Source: Paenibacillus sp. sptzw28 (GTDB taxonomy: Bacteria > Bacillota > Bacilli > Paenibacillales > Paenibacillaceae). Taken from it: 64,000 nucleotides of DNA. Numbering within the stretch: the stretch's first letter is position 1; each line of letters starts with the position of its first letter. This document shows positions 58,069 through 64,000 of this stretch, piece after piece. The notes beneath the pieces are model-generated. The model saw nothing but the letters and a program-made list of their open reading frames with translations, ran no database searches and was not told the origin of the DNA. The stretch spans positions 3,878,001 through 3,942,000 of the forward strand of contig NZ_CP080545.1 of assembly GCF_019550795.1 (NCBI RefSeq). Reading direction: 5' to 3'. The position numbers were made by a program, and so were the translations under genes.

Positions 58069-59208
58069 TTAGACGGATGACGCTTCGTTTCGAGCCCAGG
58101 CATCGACCTCGGCGATCGCTTGCAAATCCGTTACGTCCTGAACAGTGTGCCGGCTAAGCACCTGCTCGATAATGCGCTCGATTTCAAGGAAAGTGACAGC
58201 CCCCTCAAGGAAACGGGCGACTGCTGTTTCATTGGCGGCATTGAAAACCGTAGGCGCCGATTTTCCCGCTTTGCCGCTCTCATAAGCCATCCGCAGACAA
58301 GGGTAACGTTCGAAATCAATTTCGCGAAAATGCAGCGCGCCAATCTTTATCAGGTTGAGTGATTCCGTTGGTGTCGGACGGCGCTGCGGGTAAGTTAGGG
58401 CATATTGTATCGGTATTCGCATATCGGGCAGTCCAAGCTGCGCGATAATGCTGTTATCTATAAATTCCACATAAGAATGGATGATGCTCTCCGGATGAAT
58501 GAGGACGTCGATCTGTCCGTAATCAAGATCGAACAGCCAGCGCGCTTCAATAACCTCAAGCCCTTTGTTGACCATTGTTGCGGAATCGATCGTTATTTTG
58601 GCACCCATCGACCAGTTCGGATGATTGAGCGCTTCCGCCACAGTCACCCCTTCAAGCTGATCCCTGGTACGGTCGCGGAACGAACCTCCGGAAGCGGTCA
58701 GTGTGATTCGTTTGACAGCAGAGCGGGGTTCGCCGTTTAAGCATTGAAAAATAGCCGAATGCTCGCTGTCGATGGGGAGTACGTTTACGCCTTTTTCGGC
58801 CGCCCGCTTCATGACGAGATGACCTGCAGTAACTAGCGTTTCCTTGTTCGCCAGACCGATATCTTTGCCCGCTTCAATGGCTGCCATAGTCGCCTTCAAT
58901 CCGCGGCTGCCGACGATAGCCGTAACGACGGTATCCGCTTCGGTGGCAGCAGCGATCTCGATAAGTCCCTCTTCGCCGAACAGCACTTTCGTTCCTTGCG
59001 GAAGATAAGGGGCCGCTTCATCCGCCAGCGCTTTTGTCGACAAGCAGACCATACGCGGACGAAACCGCTTTGATTGTTCAATGAGCAGCTCCACATTTGC
59101 ACCAGCCGCAAGACCGAGCACTTCGTACGCCTCCGGCTCGCTGCCGACAACATCCAGCGTCTGCGTTCCGATGGAGCCGGTTGAACCGAGAATCGTCAGT
59201 TTTTTCAT
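58069..59208 (-). CDS. dxr: 1-deoxy-D-xylulose 5-phosphate reductoisomerase
   Basis: A 379-aa MEP-pathway enzyme that makes MEP from DXP with NADPH. N-terminal LGSTGSIGTQTLDV, then ANKETLV, LPIDSEHSAIFQ, and LTASGGSFRD. Precursors feed UppS, encoded just upstream. It follows cdsA by 15 nt. Confidence 0.97.
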   Translation of the reverse strand: MKKLTILGSTGSIGTQTLDVVGSEPEAYEVLGLAAGANVELLIEQSKRFRPRMVCLSTKALADEAAPYLPQGTKVLFGEEGLIEIAAATEADTVVTAIVGSRGLKATMAAIEAGKDIGLANKETLVTAGHLVMKRAAEKGVNVLPIDSEHSAIFQCLNGEPRSAVKRITLTASGGSFRDRTRDQLEGVTVAEALNHPNWSMGAKITIDSATMVNKGLEVIEARWLFDLDYGQIDVLIHPESIIHSYVEFIDNSIIAQLGLPDMRIPIQYALTYPQRRPTPTESLNLIKIGALHFREIDFERYPCLRMAYESGKAGKSAPTVFNAANETAVARFLEGAVTFLEIERIIEQVLSRHTVQDVTDLQAIAEVDAWARNEASSV

Positions 59209-59223
59209 TATTCACCTATCCTT

Positions 59224-60021
59224 CTAGCTTAAAGGCACCAGTCCGGTCATAACCAGCAGCGGAAAAACAACGAGCCAGCTGTCGCAACGGTCCAGCACGC
59301 CGCCATGTCCCGGAAGTATTGCTCCAGTATCTTTTATCCCCCTTACCCGCTTGTAGGCGGATTGAATGAGGTCTCCAAGCTGCCCTGCCACTGCCGCGAC
59401 GAGTCCGATCATTAACGCTTTGTCCAAATGGATTGCGTCCGGAGCCGCAAAGGAGAACATAACCGCAACCGCCATTGACAGCACCACACCGCCCAAAGAA
59501 CCTTCGATCGTCTTATTAGGACTTATTGAAGGCCAGAGCTTATGCTTGCCAATGGTGCGACCGACGAAGTAAGCGCCGATATCGGAAGCCCAAATCGCTC
59601 CAAAAGCCGCGCAGCTCATAAGCAGTCCATGAGAGTCGGCGTTACGGACTTCAAACATCGCATGAAAACCATAACCGACGTATAGCGCCCCAAGCAGAAG
59701 AAGAGCGGCGCCATCGATTGTCATATCGTTTTTCGTAAATACGGTAATCGTGAGCAGCAAAAAGAGAAGAAGCCAAAGCGTATGTATGGCATTGGGCTGA
59801 GCCAGGCCGAGCGCATCCCACGGAATCAGCACGACAAACATCCCGGCGAAACCGATGAGCGAAGCCGGATGATGCCACCGCAGTCCGTTCATTCGGGCAT
59901 ATTCCCCAAAGCCGGTAATAGCGAGCAATAATAGCAGTCCATAATAATACCATCCGCCCAGCACCGTCATAAGGACGAATACGGCGCCTCCGATGACACC
60001 CGTTACAATTCGTTGTTTCAA
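59224..60021 (-). CDS. cdsA: Phosphatidate cytidylyltransferase
   Basis: A 265-aa membrane enzyme that makes CDP-diacylglycerol, the substrate of PgsA. Multiple membrane segments, and the signature GxxxxSxxxRxxGxKD-type region reads SAYKRVRGIKDTGAILPGHGGVLDRCDS near the C-terminus. The start was set at a TTG (60021), giving MKQRIVTGVIGG, with GGAGAG about nine nt upstream; the frame open to 60147 runs into uppS. Confidence 0.95.
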   Translation of the reverse strand: MKQRIVTGVIGGAVFVLMTVLGGWYYYGLLLLLAITGFGEYARMNGLRWHHPASLIGFAGMFVVLIPWDALGLAQPNAIHTLWLLLFLLLTITVFTKNDMTIDGAALLLLGALYVGYGFHAMFEVRNADSHGLLMSCAAFGAIWASDIGAYFVGRTIGKHKLWPSISPNKTIEGSLGGVVLSMAVAVMFSFAAPDAIHLDKALMIGLVAAVAGQLGDLIQSAYKRVRGIKDTGAILPGHGGVLDRCDSWLVVFPLLVMTGLVPLS

Positions 60022-60047
60022 AGGTAGACACTCTCCAGTAGTGCCGG

Positions 60048-60812
60048 TTACAGACCGCCGTAGCGACGAGCCCGACGCTGATATTCGCGAACGGCATCGT
60101 GAAAATGTTCTTCCGTAAACTCCGGCCAGTAGACGTCGGTAAACCACATTTCGCTATAGGCGAGCTGCCATAACATAAAATTGCTGAGCCTGAGTTCACC
60201 GCTGGTTCGGATGAGTAAATCAGGGTCGGGAATACCGGCTGACAAGAGATGCTCGGCCAGGTGGGAATCCTCAATATCCTGAGGAGCCAATCTTCCGGCC
60301 TGCACCGCTTCGCTGATCTGTCTCACCGCTCCGATCATTTCCTTACGGCTGCCGTAATTGAGCGCAAAATTGAGAACAAGACCTGTATTGCCGGCCGTCT
60401 GGCGCACCGCTTCTTCTACGGCCTCAAGCGTATGTGACGGTAAATCTTCCTTATACCCCATCATCCGAACCTGGACGTTATTCTCAATTAGTTCCTTAAG
60501 CTCGATTGACAAAAATTGCTGCGGAAGCTTCATTAGAAACTCGACCTCCGCCTTCGGACGTTTCCAATTTTCTGTTGAAAACGCGTATAACGTCAAGTAT
60601 TTCACACCGAGCCGGTCGGCCGCCATCGTGATTCGTTTAACCGTCTTCATCCCGGAATGATGACCGGCAATACGCGGAAGTCCCCGGTTTTTGGCCCATC
60701 TGCCATTGCCGTCCATAATGATTGCGATGTGCTGCGGTATGTTATCCGTATCAAGCGCCTGCGGCAGTAATGCGGACGTTTTGCCGAAAAAGGCTCTCAA
60801 TCGCTGAAACAC
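60048..60812 (-). CDS. uppS: Undecaprenyl diphosphate synthase / isoprenyl transferase
   Basis: A 254-aa cis-prenyltransferase that builds undecaprenyl-PP, the lipid carrier for peptidoglycan. IAIIMDGNGRWAKNRGLPRIAGH (about 29-51), STENWKRP and DLLIRTSGELRLSNFMLWQ are diagnostic. Start GTG with a G-rich Shine-Dalgarno. It is separated from frr by a terminator. Confidence 0.97.
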   Translation of the reverse strand: MFQRLRAFFGKTSALLPQALDTDNIPQHIAIIMDGNGRWAKNRGLPRIAGHHSGMKTVKRITMAADRLGVKYLTLYAFSTENWKRPKAEVEFLMKLPQQFLSIELKELIENNVQVRMMGYKEDLPSHTLEAVEEAVRQTAGNTGLVLNFALNYGSRKEMIGAVRQISEAVQAGRLAPQDIEDSHLAEHLLSAGIPDPDLLIRTSGELRLSNFMLWQLAYSEMWFTDVYWPEFTEEHFHDAVREYQRRARRYGGL

Positions 60813-60845
60813 ATGTTCATCCCCCCACCGCTAACGTCGATTTAT

Positions 60846-60871
60846 GCAACAAACCCCACCTGTCGGAGGGG
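60846..60871 (-). terminator. Terminator after frr
   Basis: Minus-strand CCCCtCC-gaca-GGtGGGG hairpin (one mismatch) followed by TTTGTTG. Lies between frr and uppS, so uppS may be partly separate. Confidence 0.6.
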
Positions 60872-60888
60872 CCGGTGAGCGTGATTCA

Positions 60889-61442
60889 TTATACTTCCAT
60901 AATTTCTTTTTCTTTTGCAGCGAGCACCTTATCTACTTCAGCAATCCATTTATCCGTGGTCTTTTGAACATCTTCCTGGTGACGGCGCGATTCATCTTCG
61001 GAAATTTCGGTTTTTTCCAATTTCTTAATATCGTCGTTGGCGTCGCGCCGGATGTTCCGGATTGCGACTTTCGCTTCCTCGCCGAATTTCTTCGTCATCT
61101 TCACGAGTTCGGTTCGGCGCTCCTCCGTCAGCATCGGTATTCCGATGCGGATGGTGCTGCCGTCATTGGAAGGGGTGAGTCCCAAATCAGATTTCTGAAT
61201 CGCTTTCTCGATAGCGCCAAGTGATGATTTATCCCAAGGCTGAATCAGGAGCGTTCTGGTATCAGGCGTATTAATGTTCGCCAATTGATTGATCGGGGTC
61301 ATAGAACCGTAATATTCAACTTGGACGCGGTCGAGCAGTGCCGGAGTAGCGCGGCCTGCACGAAGCGTTGAAAGATCGCGTTTTAATGCGCCGACCGCTT
61401 TGTCCATGCGATCTTCCGCACTTTTCTTGATTGACTGTGGCA

Positions 61443-61443
<1 letters not shown>
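60889..61443 (-). CDS. frr: Ribosome recycling factor
   Basis: A 184-aa RRF. With EF-G it splits post-termination ribosomes. [25 protein letters not shown] and [30 protein letters not shown] are diagnostic. The GTG start shares a base with the pyrH stop. Confidence 0.97.
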
Positions 61444-62213
<770 letters not shown>

Positions 62214-62237
62214 CTATTTTTTAAATGTTCCGCATTC

Positions 62238-62267
62238 AAACGAACAAGGCGGGGCGGACGCCCCGCC
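62238..62267 (-). terminator. Hairpin terminator after tsf
   Basis: A perfect 8-bp GGCGGGGC/GCCCCGCC stem with a 4-nt loop, then TTGTTCGTTT on the minus strand. The T-run is interrupted. Confidence 0.7.
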
Positions 62268-62285
62268 CCGCCTAGAGAGTTCGGA

Positions 62286-62936
62286 TTACAGTTTTGCTTG
62301 CGACATTACTTCTGCAACGAAGTTGTCTTCTTTCTTCTCCATGCCTTCGCCAAGCTCATAACGAACAAAACGGCGGATCGAAATGTTTTCGCCGATCGTG
62401 CTGATTTTTTCCTTCAACAGCGTAGCGATCGTTTTGTCCTGGTCTTTAATGAATGGCTGCTCCAGCAGACAGAACTCTTCGTAGTATTTACCAAGACGGC
62501 CTTCCACCATTTTCTCAACGATGTTAGCAGGTTTACCTTCATTCAGCGCTTGAGCTTTCAGGATCTCGCGTTCTTTGTCCAACTCTTCCTGGGATACTTC
62601 TTCGCGGCTGACGAATTTCGGGTTTGCCGCTGCAATTTGCATTGCGATATCACGGGCGAATTCGCGGAATTGATCTGTTTTGCCTACAAAGTCGGTTTCA
62701 CAGTTGATTTCGACGAGAACGCCGATACGGCCGCCTGCATGAATATAGGATTCTACAACGCCTTCCGTTGCGATACGTCCTGCCTTGTTTGCCGCGGCAG
62801 CAAGACCTTTCTCACGCAGCAGATCGGTTGCTTTCGCCAAATCGCCATTTGCTTCTTCCAATGCTTTCTTGCAATCGAGCATTCCTGCGCCAGTCTTTTC
62901 ACGCAATTCTTTAACTGCACTTGCATTAACCGCCAT
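62286..62936 (-). CDS. tsf: Elongation factor Ts
   Basis: A 216-aa EF-Ts, short form as in many Firmicutes. It exchanges GDP on EF-Tu. The N-terminal UBA domain ([25 protein letters not shown]) and core ([15 protein letters not shown]) are intact. ATG start with AGGAGG upstream. It follows rpsB after an attenuator-like hairpin. Confidence 0.97.
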   Translation of the reverse strand: MAVNASAVKELREKTGAGMLDCKKALEEANGDLAKATDLLREKGLAAAANKAGRIATEGVVESYIHAGGRIGVLVEINCETDFVGKTDQFREFARDIAMQIAAANPKFVSREEVSQEELDKEREILKAQALNEGKPANIVEKMVEGRLGKYYEEFCLLEQPFIKDQDKTIATLLKEKISTIGENISIRRFVRYELGEGMEKKEDNFVAEVMSQAKL

Positions 62937-62973
62937 GATGGAGACCTCCTGGTTTTATTAAAAATTATACATT

Positions 62974-63018
62974 CGAAAAAAGGGCGGTGAGAGGTTTATC
63001 ACCTTCTGACCACCCTTT
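62974..63018 (-). terminator. Attenuator-like hairpin between rpsB and tsf
   Basis: Minus-strand AAAGGGtGGT/ACCgCCCTTT outer stem with an inner AAGGT/ACCTC pair, then TTTTCG. Probably lowers tsf relative to rpsB. Confidence 0.7.
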
Positions 63019-63040
63019 CTTGCTGACTTGTATAGGACGA

Positions 63041-63739
63041 CTATGCCGTCGTTTGTTCGCCTTGGTTCGCTTCCACAATAGCATCAGCCATTTTTGCAGT
63101 GAGCAATTTAACTGCGCGGATTGCGTCGTCATTACCAGGAATGACATAATCGATTTCGTCCGGATCGCAGTTCGTATCAACGATACCAACGATTGGGATA
63201 CCAAGCTTGCGTGCTTCGGCAACCGCGATGCGCTCTTTACGAGGATCGATGATGAAGAGGGCGCTTGGCAAGCCTCTCATACCTTTAATGCCGCCGAGGA
63301 ATTTCTCAAGACGATCCTTCTCTTTACGGAGAATGATGACTTCCTTCTTAGGCAGCACATTGAATGTACCGTCTTCTTCCCATTTCTCAAGCAATTTCAG
63401 ACGATCGATACGCTTTTGGATTGTTTGAAAGTTGGTAAGCGTACCTCCGAGCCAACGTTGGTTGATGTAGAAGTTGCCGCAACGCTCAGCTTCTTCTTTA
63501 ACCGAATCCTGCGCTTGTTTTTTCGTGCCGACGAAGAGCATTGTTCCGCCTTCTTCCGCTATAGAGCGAACGAAGTTGTAAGCTTCTTCGACTTTCTTGA
63601 CCGTCTTTTGCAGGTCAATGATGTAAATACCGTTCCGTTCAGTGAAGATATAACGATCCATCTTCGGGTTCCAACGACGAGTCTGATGACCGAAGTGCAC
63701 CCCAGCTTCAAGCAGCTGTTTCATGGAAATAACCGCCAT
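63041..63739 (-). CDS. rpsB: 30S ribosomal protein S2
   Basis: A 232-aa S2 protein starting [20 protein letters not shown]. It has [12 protein letters not shown] and [22 protein letters not shown]. The ATG at 63739 has AGGAGG ten nt upstream; the open frame at 63793 has no support. A promoter lies at 63869..63898 with a leader of about 120 nt. Confidence 0.98.
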   Translation of the reverse strand: MAVISMKQLLEAGVHFGHQTRRWNPKMDRYIFTERNGIYIIDLQKTVKKVEEAYNFVRSIAEEGGTMLFVGTKKQAQDSVKEEAERCGNFYINQRWLGGTLTNFQTIQKRIDRLKLLEKWEEDGTFNVLPKKEVIILRKEKDRLEKFLGGIKGMRGLPSALFIIDPRKERIAVAEARKLGIPIVGIVDTNCDPDEIDYVIPGNDDAIRAVKLLTAKMADAIVEANQGEQTTA

Positions 63740-63868
63740 CTCCACAACACCTCCTGTATAATGGTTTTTTTTGTTTTCCTCCGCCAATATCATTTTTCGT
63801 CAAAACTTCGACCTGGCCGAAGCACCCTTGACGAAATTAATCGGCGTGTGTTTTTAACACCGTCAATT

Positions 63869-63898
63869 AATATACCACATCTGTATGGGCCCATGCAA
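63869..63898 (-). promoter_or_regulatory. SigA promoter of rpsB
   Basis: Minus-strand TTGCAT (63893-63898) and TATATT (63869-63874) with an 18-nt spacer. The leader contains a small GGTGTT/AACAC hairpin. Confidence 0.55.
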
Positions 63899-63939
63899 CA
63901 GCATTTGACAGCGGTACATGGCAAGATGTGAACGTTCAT

Positions 63940-64000
63940 TTAATCCCGCTTTAATCTTGCAAGCTCTGCCTCTAGATTCTTCATTGGAAGCGGAGTGCCT
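63940..64000 (-). CDS. Possible C-terminus of an upstream gene
   Basis: From the right edge, one minus-strand frame reads GTPLPMKNLEAELARLKRD and then a TAA at 63940-63942. The charged heptad-like composition looks coding (coiled coil). Only 19 residues are visible, so identity is unknown; at this position Bacillales often have a motility or FapA-like gene. Another frame is also open, so this is weak. Confidence 0.35.
   Translation of the reverse strand, partial: GTPLPMKNLEAELARLKRD

Overview
The window is a chromosomal stretch of an endospore-forming Bacillales bacterium, most likely a Paenibacillaceae member (Paenibacillus/Cohnella-like). This rests on gene order and content: the rpsB-to-polC, rimP-to-pnp, dpaAB-asd-dapG-dapA-rnjB-tepA-spoIIIE and ymfF-to-spoVS-to-miaB blocks known from Bacillus run together here. 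There are many sporulation genes (spoVS, sleB, dpaA/dpaB, spoIIIE, a YlxY-type deacetylase). Species cannot be fixed from the sequence alone. All genes but one lie on the minus strand, so transcription runs from high to low coordinates. No tRNA, rRNA, IS element, phage gene or CRISPR array was seen.

From the right edge: rpsB-tsf; pyrH-frr; uppS-cdsA-dxr-rasP-proS-polC (translation factors, UMP kinase, isoprenoid and phospholipid synthesis, site-2 protease, replicative polymerase). After the polC terminator comes an unusual array of about six tandem 50-bp palindromic units (50335..50633), ending about 20 bp upstream of the rimP start. Then follows the translation/RNA operon rimP-nusA-rnpM-ylxQ-infB-rbfA-nrnA-truB-ribF, then rpsO and pnp, each set off by terminators.

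The centre holds ylxY-mlpA-dut, the dipicolinate/diaminopimelate cluster dpaA-dpaB-asd-dapG-dapA, rnjB with an apparently long leader, tepA-ylzJ, spoIIIE and sleB. Related palindromes (ATGCTTACGAAG family) occur in the dapG-dapA gap and in the rnjB leader, with a partial copy between nusA and rnpM.

The left third holds ymfF-ymfH-ymfI, ymfJ, ymfK-rodZ, yajQ, rimO-pgsA, cinA, recA (own promoter with a LexA-type box), recX, rny, ymdB, spoVS (SigH-type promoter), a dipeptidase, the 2-oxoacid:ferredoxin oxidoreductase korA-korB, pduL, a lone plus-strand haloacid-dehalogenase gene, miaB-ricA, lepB and a DUF4184 membrane protein cut by the left edge.

Functionally this is core information processing (translation initiation and recycling, tRNA modification, RNA decay, recombination) mixed with envelope lipid synthesis, lysine/dipicolinate synthesis and sporulation functions. 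Many starts were revised from the longest open frame using Shine-Dalgarno spacing; nine genes appear to start with TTG. The strongest candidates for something undescribed are the 50-bp tandem palindromic array in front of rimP and the dispersed palindromes in the dapA/rnjB region.
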